A program made the translations under genes and the position numbers. A DNA stretch of 64,000 nt from NCBI GenBank assembly GCA_036321795.1, contig JAWQCY010000001.1, forward strand, positions 248,001 through 312,000. Reading direction: 5' to 3'. This DNA is from CAKVON01 sp902475665 (GTDB lineage Bacteria > Actinomycetota > Coriobacteriia > Coriobacteriales > Atopobiaceae). Positions within the stretch are counted from its first letter, which is position 1, and every line of letters starts with the position of its first letter. This document shows positions 36,745 through 45,200 of this stretch, one piece after another. Below the pieces are notes generated by a model. The model saw only the letters and a program-made list of their open reading frames with translations, made no database searches and was not told where the DNA came from.

Positions 36745-37785
36745 ATGGCACAAGGCACCCTGCACGGCGTTAACCTCGCCGGATGGCTGATGCTCGAACC
36801 CTGGGTCACGCCCGAGCTCTTTGCCGAGACGGGTGCCCTGGACGAGGCCGCCCTGGCAAACCGCCTGGGCGCCGAGCGCTTCTCGCACGTGGTTCGCGCG
36901 CACCTGGACACGTTCGTTACCGAGAAGGACTTCGCGCAGATCGCCCTTCGCGGCTACAACGCCGTGCGACTGCCCCTGCCCTGGCACGTCTTCGGGCCAG
37001 ACGGCCCCCTGGCCGGCGCCCACTGCAGCCGCATCGAGTACGTGGACCGCGCCATGGACTGGGCCGAGGCCAACGGCCTCGCGGTGCTTCTCGACATCGC
37101 GCTGGCGCCCGGGGCCTCGATCACGAGCGACGGCCTGCGCATGGAGGTCGACTCGACGCCGGCTCGCCGCGCGGCCCTTTTGCAGGTCGTGGGCATGCTC
37201 GCGGCCCGCTACGCCGAGCGCCAGGCGTTCTTTGGCATCGAGCCGCTGGACGAGGTCGTGGTCCAGCGCCGCCGCGGCCTGACCGTGGTCCCCGACATGC
37301 CGCTGCCGCACCTGCGCAACCTGTACCGCGACGCCTACGAGGCCGTCCGCTCCGTGGCGGGCAAGCGCCCCGTGGTCGTGTTGTCCGACGCCGACCGCTC
37401 GGGCTCGTGGCGCCGCTTCATGGCGGGGTCTCGCTACGAGAACGTCTGGCTGGACACCCACCTGTACCGCTTTGCCGAGCACACCGCCGCGACCGGCCCC
37501 GCCGGCGCGCGCCTGCTGGTGGAGGAGAGCCGCCGCGAGCTCGAGGCCGCGCGCGAGAGCGGCCTGCCCGTGATGGTGGGCGAGTGGTCCGCCGCGCTGC
37601 CCGTGACCGGCGCCTCGATGACGGCGGAGGGCCGCATCGCCACCGAGCGCATGTACGTGGCCTCCCAGCTGGCCATGATCGAGGATTGCCCCGCGTGGTT
37701 CTTCCAGACCTGGAAGACCAGCGGTCGCATCGGCGACTGGGACGCCCGCGTTGCCCTGTCCAGCTTCGAGCGGGACATGATCTAG
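36745..37785 (+). CDS. Glycoside hydrolase family 5-like protein
   Basis: This 346-residue TIM-barrel protein resembles exo-beta-1,3-glucanase-type GH5 enzymes. The start GVNLAGWLMLEPWVTPELF is a typical opening and GYNAVRLPLPW marks strand 3. The acid/base motif, normally IELLNEP, reads IEPLDEV here (Glu166, Asp169, Glu170). THLYRF and the nucleophile Glu280 in VGEWS are present. There is no signal peptide, so it acts inside the cell. The catalytic glutamates are kept but the preceding Asn is replaced by Asp, which may change activity. It is followed at two bases by rsmI. Confidence 0.82.
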   Translation: MAQGTLHGVNLAGWLMLEPWVTPELFAETGALDEAALANRLGAERFSHVVRAHLDTFVTEKDFAQIALRGYNAVRLPLPWHVFGPDGPLAGAHCSRIEYVDRAMDWAEANGLAVLLDIALAPGASITSDGLRMEVDSTPARRAALLQVVGMLAARYAERQAFFGIEPLDEVVVQRRRGLTVVPDMPLPHLRNLYRDAYEAVRSVAGKRPVVVLSDADRSGSWRRFMAGSRYENVWLDTHLYRFAEHTAATGPAGARLLVEESRRELEAARESGLPVMVGEWSAALPVTGASMTAEGRIATERMYVASQLAMIEDCPAWFFQTWKTSGRIGDWDARVALSSFERDMI

Positions 37786-37787
37786 CG

Positions 37788-38699
37788 ATGGCGGGCAACG
37801 GGATGGCGGCGGCCTCGAGCGGCCTTCTCTCCATGGTGGGCACGCCGATCGGAAACCTCTCCGACGTGGCGCCGCGCGTGGTCGACACGCTGTCGGCGGC
37901 CGACGTCGTGCTGTGCGAGGACACGCGCGTCACGTCCAAGCTGTTGGCGCACTTTGGCATCCGCGTGCCGCTCGAGCGCTGCGACGAGAACGTGATCGCG
38001 TCGCGCGTGGAGTCGGTGCTGGGCCGCCTGGACGCCGGCGAGCGCGTGGCGTTTGTCTCGGACGCGGGCATGCCCGGCGTGAGCGACCCCGGCCAGCGCC
38101 TGGTCGACGCCGCGCTGGACGCGGGCCACAAGGTCGAGGTCATCCCCGGCCCGTCGGCCGTGACCTGCGCCTTGGTGGCGTCCGGCCTGCCCATGGAGCA
38201 CTTCTTCTTCGAGGGCTTCCTGCCCCGTCGTGCTGGCGAGCAGTGCCGTCGGCTTCGCGAGCTCGCCCTGGTCCCGGGCGCTCTCGTAGCCTACGAGTCC
38301 CCGTACCGCGTGGCCGCGACCCTGGCCAACATCGCCGAGGTCATGCCCGGCAGGCAGGTCGCCCTGGTTCGTGAGCTGACCAAGCTCCACGAGGAGGTCG
38401 TCCGTGGGGCCGCGCCCGAGCTTGCCGGGCTCGTGGCCGAGCGCGGCGCGATCAAGGGCGAGTGCGTCGTGGTGATCGGCGCGCCCGAGCCCGACGAGCT
38501 GGAGAGGCGCTTCGCCGAGATGGCTCGCGAGCGTGGCCTGGGCGTCGACGCGCCCGCTTCGCCGGACGACGCGATCCGCGAGGGCCTTGCCGCTGGCGAG
38601 CCCAAGTCCAAGCTGGCAAAGCGCGTGGCCAAGGCGTTCGGCCTGGACCGAGCCGCCGCCTACGACCGCGTGGTCGAGCTCTCCCACGAGGTAGGGTAG
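37788..38699 (+). CDS. rsmI: 16S rRNA (cytidine-2'-O)-methyltransferase
   Basis: RsmI methylates C1402 of 16S rRNA. The 303-residue protein has the tetrapyrrole-methylase-type fold with VGTPIGNLSDVAPR, CEDTRVTSKLL, SDAGMPGVSDPG and IPGPSAVTCALVASGLP. The last 60 residues form the helical C-terminal domain. It starts two bases after the GH5 stop codon and is read with it. Ends near a hairpin at 38753-38777. Confidence 0.95.
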   Translation: MAGNGMAAASSGLLSMVGTPIGNLSDVAPRVVDTLSAADVVLCEDTRVTSKLLAHFGIRVPLERCDENVIASRVESVLGRLDAGERVAFVSDAGMPGVSDPGQRLVDAALDAGHKVEVIPGPSAVTCALVASGLPMEHFFFEGFLPRRAGEQCRRLRELALVPGALVAYESPYRVAATLANIAEVMPGRQVALVRELTKLHEEVVRGAAPELAGLVAERGAIKGECVVVIGAPEPDELERRFAEMARERGLGVDAPASPDDAIREGLAAGEPKSKLAKRVAKAFGLDRAAAYDRVVELSHEVG

Positions 38700-38752
38700 C
38701 GCCGAGCGCCCCGCTTGCGGTAGCGACCGCCCTTGTTGTCCCAAGCGTCCCC

Positions 38753-38777
38753 AAGCCATAGCCTTACGCTATGGCTT
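38753..38777 (+). terminator. Hairpin between rsmI and the MetE-like gene
   Basis: AAGCCATAG/CTATGGCTT with a seven-base loop forms a 9-bp stem 50 bases after the rsmI stop. It could terminate rsmI or be part of the leader of the next gene. I see no SAM riboswitch in this short spacer. Confidence 0.5.
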
Positions 38778-38852
38778 CTGATAGTAACTCGATACTTCTC
38801 TATGGTTGGTAATCCTGCCAAACTCGGACGTACACCAACCAGGGAGGACAAC

Positions 38853-40019
38853 ATGACCAACGCCAACACCGCCAGCTCCACCGGCAACGCCCCGTTCCGA
38901 TACGACGTCGTCGGAAGCTTCTTGCGCCCCGACGTCCTCAAGCGGGCACGCGCCGACCACGCCGCTGGCACGATCGACGACGCCCAGCTCAAGGCCGTCG
39001 AGGACGAAGCCATCCGTGACCTTGTGGCCAAGCAGCAGGCCGCGGGCCTCCACGTGATCACCGACGGCGAGTTCCGCCGCAGCTACTGGCACCTCGACTT
39101 CATGTGGGGTCTCGGCGGCATCGAGCGTCGCACCGCGCGTCAGGGCTACCAGTTCCACGACGAGGAGACCACGGCCGACACTGCCGTCGTCACGGGCAGG
39201 ATCTCGGGCCAAAACCACCCGTTCGTCGAGCACTTCAAGTTCGTCAAGGCTCTCGAGAAGGACGGTCAGGTCGCACGCCAGACCATTCCCGCGCCGATCC
39301 AGACCTACTCCGAGATCGTGCTCGATCGCTGTGACGGTCAGGTCGAGAGCCTGCAGAAGGTCTATCCCACGGCTCCCGGCCAGGTGAGCGAGGCACTTCT
39401 CGATGACATCGCCGCCGCCTACCGCACCGTGATCGCCGACCTGTATGCCGCCGGCTGCCGCAACATCCAGTTCGACGACTGCACCTGGGGCATCTATTGC
39501 GACCGCGACTTTGCCGCCAAGACCGGCCTGACCGACGTCGACGTCCGGAAGGTCAGCGAGCTGGGCGTGCGCCTGAACAACGCCGCGATTGCCGGCAAGC
39601 CCGACGACCTGGTCATCAACACGCACGTATGCCGCGGCAACTACCACTCGACCTATGCCTTCGAGGGTGGCTACGACCCCATCGCGCCGTATCTGTTTGC
39701 CAACGAGAACGTCGACGCCCTCTACCTTGAGTTCGACACGCCGCGCGCCGGTGGCTTCGAGCCCCTCGCGTATGTCGCGCCTGGCAGGAAGGTCGTCTTG
39801 GGCCTTGTGACCTCCAAGCAGCCCGGCCTCGAGGACGAGGAACTTCTCGTCCGTCGCATCGAGGAGGCCTCCAAGTACGTGCCGCTGGCGGACCTGTGCC
39901 TCTCGCCGCAGTGCGGCTTCGCCTCCTGCGAGTGCGGCAACAAGCTGACCGAGGACGAGCAGTGGGCCAAGGTCGCGCTGGTCAAGCGCGTCGCCGAGCG
40001 AGTTTGGGCTGACGCCTAG
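38853..40019 (+). CDS. MetE C-terminal-like methionine synthase family protein
   Basis: This 388-residue protein is of the YxjG/YxjH type, related to the catalytic half of cobalamin-independent methionine synthase. Zinc ligand motifs are NTHVCRGNYHS and QCGFASCE, and the N-terminus DVVGSFLRPDVLK is typical. It lacks the N-terminal MetE half, so it probably transfers a methyl group to homocysteine from a donor other than the usual polyglutamyl folate, or works with a partner. GGGAGGACAAC precedes the ATG. Homocysteine from LuxS is a plausible acceptor. Confidence 0.87.
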   Translation: MTNANTASSTGNAPFRYDVVGSFLRPDVLKRARADHAAGTIDDAQLKAVEDEAIRDLVAKQQAAGLHVITDGEFRRSYWHLDFMWGLGGIERRTARQGYQFHDEETTADTAVVTGRISGQNHPFVEHFKFVKALEKDGQVARQTIPAPIQTYSEIVLDRCDGQVESLQKVYPTAPGQVSEALLDDIAAAYRTVIADLYAAGCRNIQFDDCTWGIYCDRDFAAKTGLTDVDVRKVSELGVRLNNAAIAGKPDDLVINTHVCRGNYHSTYAFEGGYDPIAPYLFANENVDALYLEFDTPRAGGFEPLAYVAPGRKVVLGLVTSKQPGLEDEELLVRRIEEASKYVPLADLCLSPQCGFASCECGNKLTEDEQWAKVALVKRVAERVWADA

Positions 40020-40120
40020 GGTTTGGCCGGCGCCCAGGCGGCGGCAGGCGTCGGAGTAAGCCAGCCTGTGCTCTGTTGGCCCGAGCATCCGTCGCCCCGA
40101 CCGCGTGTCGCGAGGCAAGA

Positions 40121-40156
40121 GAGGCCCGCATGTCCGGAAGGGGGCATGCGGGCCTC
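40121..40156. terminator. Bidirectional terminator
   Basis: A 12-bp stem GAGGCCCGCATG/CATGCGGGCCTC separates the converging MetE-like gene and the binding-protein gene. Confidence 0.75.
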
Positions 40157-40197
40157 TGGTTGTCGCGCTGGTGGGGGAGTCGTCGCCGGCCGTTGGG

Positions 40198-41037
40198 TTA
40201 GAGGGCCTCGCCGAACCACTTCTCCTCGAGCTTGTCGATCGTGCCGTCGGACTCGAGGTCGGACAGGGCCTGGTTGATGGCCTTGGTCAGGCCGGGGTTG
40301 TCCTTGGAGACGACCAGGCCGTATTGCTCGCCCGTGGGGATCTCCATGGCGACGTCGAGGCCGCTGTAGGCGATCTTGATCTCGTAGCGGGCGACGGGCA
40401 GGTCGCAGACCGAGCAGTCGTACAGGCCGGAAGTGACGCCCTGCAGGCACTGGATGATGTCGTCGAGCGGCTTGACGGTGGCCTTGGGCAGGTTCTCCTT
40501 CGCCCAGGCCTCGCCGGTGGTGCCGGACTGGACCGCGACTGTCACGCCGTCCTTGTTGAGGGCGTCGGCGTCCTTGGCGCTGGCGTCGGCCTTGGTGACG
40601 AGGGCCTGGTTGGAGTCCATGTAGGGCTCGGTCATGTCGACTTCCTTCTCACGATCGTCGGTGATCGTGATGGCGCCGATGGAGACGTCGGCCTTGCCGC
40701 CCTGCTTGATGGTTGGGACGATGGTGTCGAACTGGACGGAGGGCAGGATGTTGGGCTCGAGGTCCAGCTTCTTGCAGATCGCCTTGTACAGGTCGACGTC
40801 GAAGCCCTCGAAGTCGTGCCTCTTGTCGTTCATGGAGACAAACGGCGGGAAGTAGAAGTTGGAGATCATGGTCAGCTTGCCCTTGGCGACCGTGGTGTAG
40901 CCGTCGGTCGCCGCCGCGGTGGTTGCCGCGGTCTGGGTGCCGCTGCCGCCGCAGCCCACGAGCCCTGCGGCCACCGCGCCCGTCGCGACCATGCCCATCG
41001 CCTTGAGGAAGTCGCGCCTGGAGTAAGTCTTCGTCAT
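40198..41037 (-). CDS. Amino-acid ABC transporter substrate-binding lipoprotein
   Basis: The 279-residue protein has a Tat-like twin-arginine signal (SRRDFLKAMG, residues 6-15) followed by a hydrophobic stretch and a lipobox ending in Cys29 (GLVGC). The mature part is an SBP family 3 fold (MISNFYFPPFVSMNDKRHDFEGFDVDL, with later TEPYMDSNQALV and GTTGEAWAKE). It would bind a polar amino acid outside the membrane. No permease or ATPase gene is next to it, so it is an orphan here. ATG 41037 is chosen over a GTG nine bases earlier because of ribosome-site spacing. Confidence 0.88.
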   Translation of the reverse strand: MTKTYSRRDFLKAMGMVATGAVAAGLVGCGGSGTQTAATTAAATDGYTTVAKGKLTMISNFYFPPFVSMNDKRHDFEGFDVDLYKAICKKLDLEPNILPSVQFDTIVPTIKQGGKADVSIGAITITDDREKEVDMTEPYMDSNQALVTKADASAKDADALNKDGVTVAVQSGTTGEAWAKENLPKATVKPLDDIIQCLQGVTSGLYDCSVCDLPVARYEIKIAYSGLDVAMEIPTGEQYGLVVSKDNPGLTKAINQALSDLESDGTIDKLEEKWFGEAL

Positions 41038-41531
41038 TCGAAACACCGTCCCTATTTGTGTTCTCGCATTTGGTTTGCGCGCCCGGGGGTTGCTCCGTGC
41101 GTTGTTGTATGAGTGTCGGTCCGCTCGGTATGCGATTCAGTGTGTTTCGGCGATGCTTTACATAATAGAAACGCAAACATACCAATGAAAATGCAATGCA
41201 GTGCAAACTCGGTTACGGTAAATACATATCATGCAATCCAGCCCAAATGTTATGCACGAATCCTTATGGGCTGCCAGCTCGAGCTGGTGTAGCGGCATGT
41301 CGTATGAGCGATTTGGCCAGATTTGCAGAAAAATGTGCGCTCTTGCTGCCGAGAAGTGCTCGCGCACTCGAGGTCGGAATCGGTGGGTCGGGGCGTTTTT
41401 TCAAGCGATGTGGTGGCTCGATGGGGTTGACGTGGTGTCGGGGCGCGGTGTGCGTGCGTCGTTACACCGTGTGCAATACTTCACAAGTTGAGAAGTTCTG
41501 CACACTCTGTGCAATAGAGGGGAGGGACCCC
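41038..41531. other. 494-base intergenic region with palindromes
   Basis: No gene is supported here. It holds a perfect 14-bp palindrome CCAGCTCGAGCTGG (41274-41287), a copy of the dispersed 12-mer (41348-41359) and TGTGCAATA twice near 41468 and 41508. The TGTGCAATA copies, close to the TetR gene start, may be operator half-sites or two -10 regions. Confidence 0.5.
41348..41359. repeat. Intergenic exact copy of GCCGAGAAGTGC
   Basis: This is the reverse complement of GCACTTCTCGGC, located in non-coding DNA, where codon choice cannot explain it. Confidence 0.8.
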
Positions 41532-42239
41532 ATGCGACCTGCACTTCGCGAGGTCAGTGCCGGACGTGTCGGCGCCACGACCGACCGCAGGACCCTGCGC
41601 AGCAGGGCAGCGTTGCGCGACGCCCTGGCTGCCGAGATCGAGCGCACGGGCGACCTGAGCAAGGTGACGGTGACCTCGGTCGCCGAGAGCGCCGGGCTCA
41701 CGCGCCGCACGTTCTACTCGCACTTCCGAGACATCCCCGACCTGGTCGTCCAGATCGAGGACGAGACGCTCGAGGAGCTCGTTCCCCTGGTGCGTGGCCT
41801 CGCCGCGGTGCACCTGGACGAGCTCCAGGACTCGATTGGCGAGCTCGACCCGTGCCCCGGCTCGATCGAGCTGCTCGAGTACTTCAAGGCTCGCGGCTCC
41901 TACCTGGGCGCACTTCTCGGCGACGGCGGCGACCCCGCCTTCGCCCGTCGGATGGAGACCGTCGTTCGCGACCAGGTTAAGGCCCGCGCCATGCAGGGCC
42001 TGGACCTGGGTGCGCTCGGCCCGTTCTTCGACTACTACCTCACGTTCACGATCTCGGCCGAGGTGGGGGTTCTCGTGCGCTGGCTCACCACGGGCATGCG
42101 CGAGGACATCGGCATCATGGCGCGCCTGATGACCGTCCTGATGTTCGTCCGCCCCGGAGACCTCTACGGCAAGACGATCGACTTCGACGTCCGCAAGTTC
42201 GGACTCGCCCTCATGTTCCTCGAGAAGGGAAACGAATGA
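41532..42239 (+). CDS. TetR-family transcriptional regulator
   Basis: The 235-residue protein has an N-terminal TetR HTH (LRDALAAEIERTG, then VTVTSVAESAGLTRRTFYSHF) and a helical ligand domain with no recognised specificity. GAGGGGAGGGACCCC precedes the ATG. Its stop codon overlaps the ATG of the activase gene (ATGA), so the two are coupled. A regulator of dehydratase-type metabolism is the obvious reading; the inducer is unknown. Confidence 0.9.
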   Translation: MRPALREVSAGRVGATTDRRTLRSRAALRDALAAEIERTGDLSKVTVTSVAESAGLTRRTFYSHFRDIPDLVVQIEDETLEELVPLVRGLAAVHLDELQDSIGELDPCPGSIELLEYFKARGSYLGALLGDGGDPAFARRMETVVRDQVKARAMQGLDLGALGPFFDYYLTFTISAEVGVLVRWLTTGMREDIGIMARLMTVLMFVRPGDLYGKTIDFDVRKFGLALMFLEKGNE

Positions 42240-45200
42240 CCAACCACGACCTCTCCAACGCCGAGCAGTCCACGGCCGCCCACCCGCTGGCTCTCAGGGC
42301 CGACGGCGCCGAGCTGCGCCCCGCCAACGCCTGTGACTTCTCCCACGCGCACCTGCGCCTGGGCATCGACGTCGGCTCGACCACGGTCAAGCTTGCCGTC
42401 ATCGACGACGCCGGCCACCTGGTCTACGCCAACTACCAGCGCCACCACACCGACGTCCGCGCCACCGCGCGCGAGCTGTTCGACCGCGCCCGCAAGTCGC
42501 TGGGCGAGGCCCGCATGCGCGTCTCGATCACCGGCTCGGGCGGCCTGCTTCTGGCCAAGTGGCTCGACCTCGAGTTCGTCCAGGAGGTCATCGCCTCCAA
42601 GCGCGCCGTCGAGACCCTGATCCCGCAGACCGACTGCGCCATCGAGCTGGGCGGCGAGGACGCCAAGATCATCTACTTCGACAACGGCATCGAGCAGCGC
42701 ATGAACGGCACCTGCGCCGGCGGCACGGGCGCCTTCATCGACCAGATGGCGACGCTTCTGCACACCGACGCCAGCGGCCTCAACGAGCTGGCCAAGCAGT
42801 CCACCCACATCTACCCGATCGCCAGCCGCTGCGGTGTCTTTGCCAAGTCCGACGTCCAGCCGCTGCTCAACGAGGGTGCCGCCCCCGCTGACGTCGCCGC
42901 CTCGATCTTCCAGGCCGTCGCCAACCAGACCGTCAGCGGCCTGGCCTGCGGACACCCGATCCGCGGCCACGTCGCCTTCCTGGGCGGCCCGCTGCAGTAC
43001 CTCTCCGAGCTGCGCGAGCGCTTCTACGAGACGCTCGACCTCGACGAGGACCACCGCATCGTGCCCACCAACGCCCACCTGTTCGTTGCCACCGGCGCCG
43101 CGCTCGCGGGCGAGTCCGACCGTTACGTGTCCTTCTCGGAGGTCATCGACGCGCTCGACGGCCTGGGCGACACCCAGGGCAGCGAGGTCGAGCGCCTCGA
43201 CCCGCTCTTCTCTACCGAGAAGGACCTGGCCGAGTTCCACGAGCGCCACGCGACCCAGGTGGTCCCGCGCGGCGACCTCGCCAGCTACCGGGGGCGCGTC
43301 TTCATCGGCCTGGACGCCGGCTCCACCACGATGAAGGCCGCCATGGTCGGCGAGGACGGCCAGCTGCTGCACACCTGGTACGGCAACAACAACGGCGACA
43401 TCCTCGGCACCGCCCGCACGATCATGGACGACTTCTACGACCACATCCCCTCGGGTTGCACCATCGGCCACGTGACGACCACCGGCTACGGCGAGGCGCT
43501 TCTCATCGAGGCGCTGCGTGCGGACTCCGGCGAGATCGAGACCGTCGCGCACTTGCGTGGCGCCAAGGCCTTCATCCCGGACGTCGAGTTCATCCTGGAC
43601 ATCGGCGGCCAGGACATGAAGTGCCTGCAGGTCAAGAACGGCGTGATCGAGCACATCATGCTCAACGAGGCGTGCTCGTCGGGCTGCGGCTCGTTCATCG
43701 AGAGCTTCGCCAAGTCCATGGACATGGACGTGCGCTCCTTCGCGGCCGAGGCCGTCTCTGCTAAGAATCCCGTCGACTTGGGCAGCCGTTGCACCGTCTT
43801 CATGAACTCGCGCGTCAAGCAGGCCCAGAAGGAGGGCGCGACCGTCGGCGACATCGCGGCCGGCCTGTCCTACTCCGTCATCAAGAACGCCCTGTTCAAG
43901 GTCATCAAGCTGCGCGACTTCGACGAGATCGGCAAGTACGTCGTCGTCCAGGGCGGCACGTTCATGAGCGACGCGACCCTGCGTGCCTTCGAGCTCCTGA
44001 CCGGCCGCGACGTCATCCGCCCGGACATCGCGGGCTGCATGGGTGCCTACGGCGCGGCACTTCTCGCCAGGGACCGAGCGGGCGCCGACGGCACCTCGAC
44101 CCTGCTGTCGCGCGACCAGATCGACAACCTCAGCGTCAGGCACACCAACGTCCACTGCGGACGCTGCTCGAACAACTGCCTGCTGACCATCAACGACTTC
44201 GGCGGCGGGCACAAGTTCATCACGGGCAACCGTTGCGAGAAGGGCGCCGGCGGACGTCGCGCCAAGACGCAGGCCCCCAACCTGTTCGCCTTCAAGAACA
44301 GGCTGCTGTTCGACCGCCCGACGCTTGACGCCGACGTCGCCCCACGCGGCACGGTGGGCATCCCGCGCGCGCTCAACATGTACGAGAACTACCCGTTCTG
44401 GCACGCGTTCTTCACCGAGCTGGGCTTCTCGGTCGTTCTGTCCGACCAGTCCAACAAGAAGACCTACGAGGCGGGCATCGAGTCGATGCCGTCCGAGAGC
44501 GTCTGCTACCCGGCCAAGCTCAGCCACGGCCACATCATGAACCTGCTCGAGAAGGACCCCGACTTCATCTGGATGCCGTGCATCCGTTGGGAGCGCCAGG
44601 AGGACGAGACCGCGGGCAACCACTACAACTGCCCGATCGTCATGAGCTACCCGCAGGCCCTGGGCCTGAACGTGGACGAGCTCGCCGACCCGTCGGTCGA
44701 GTTCATCGACGCCTTCATCCCGTACGACGACAAGAAGGAGCTCAAGCGCCGCCTGTACGAGCTGGTCTCGGTCAAGCGCGAGAAGGACGCCGCGGCGGGC
44801 CGCGGCCGCTTCCGCGGCGAGCGCATCACGCGCTCCGAGGTCGACGCCGCCGTCAACGCCGCCTGGGAGGCCGACCTCGAGTTCAAGGAGACCATGCGCC
44901 GCAAGGGTGACGAGACCCTGCGCTGGATCGAGCAGAACCACGCGCATGGCATCGTGCTTGCCGGCCGTCCGTACCACAACGACCCCGAGATCAACCACGC
45001 CATCCCCGAGCTGGTCAACAGCTTCGGCTTCGCCGTGCTGACCGAGGACTCGGTCGCGCACAAGATGCGCCCCGAGCGCCCGATCCGCGTCGTCGACCAG
45101 TGGATGTACCACAGCCGCCTGTACCGCGCCGCCCGCTTCGTGGCGTCGCGCAACGACCTCGACCTCATCCAGCTCAACAGCTTCGGCTGCGGCCTGGACG

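Noticed and set aside
38700..38852. SAM or cobalamin riboswitch before the MetE-like gene
   Set aside because: The spacer is short and shows only one simple hairpin.
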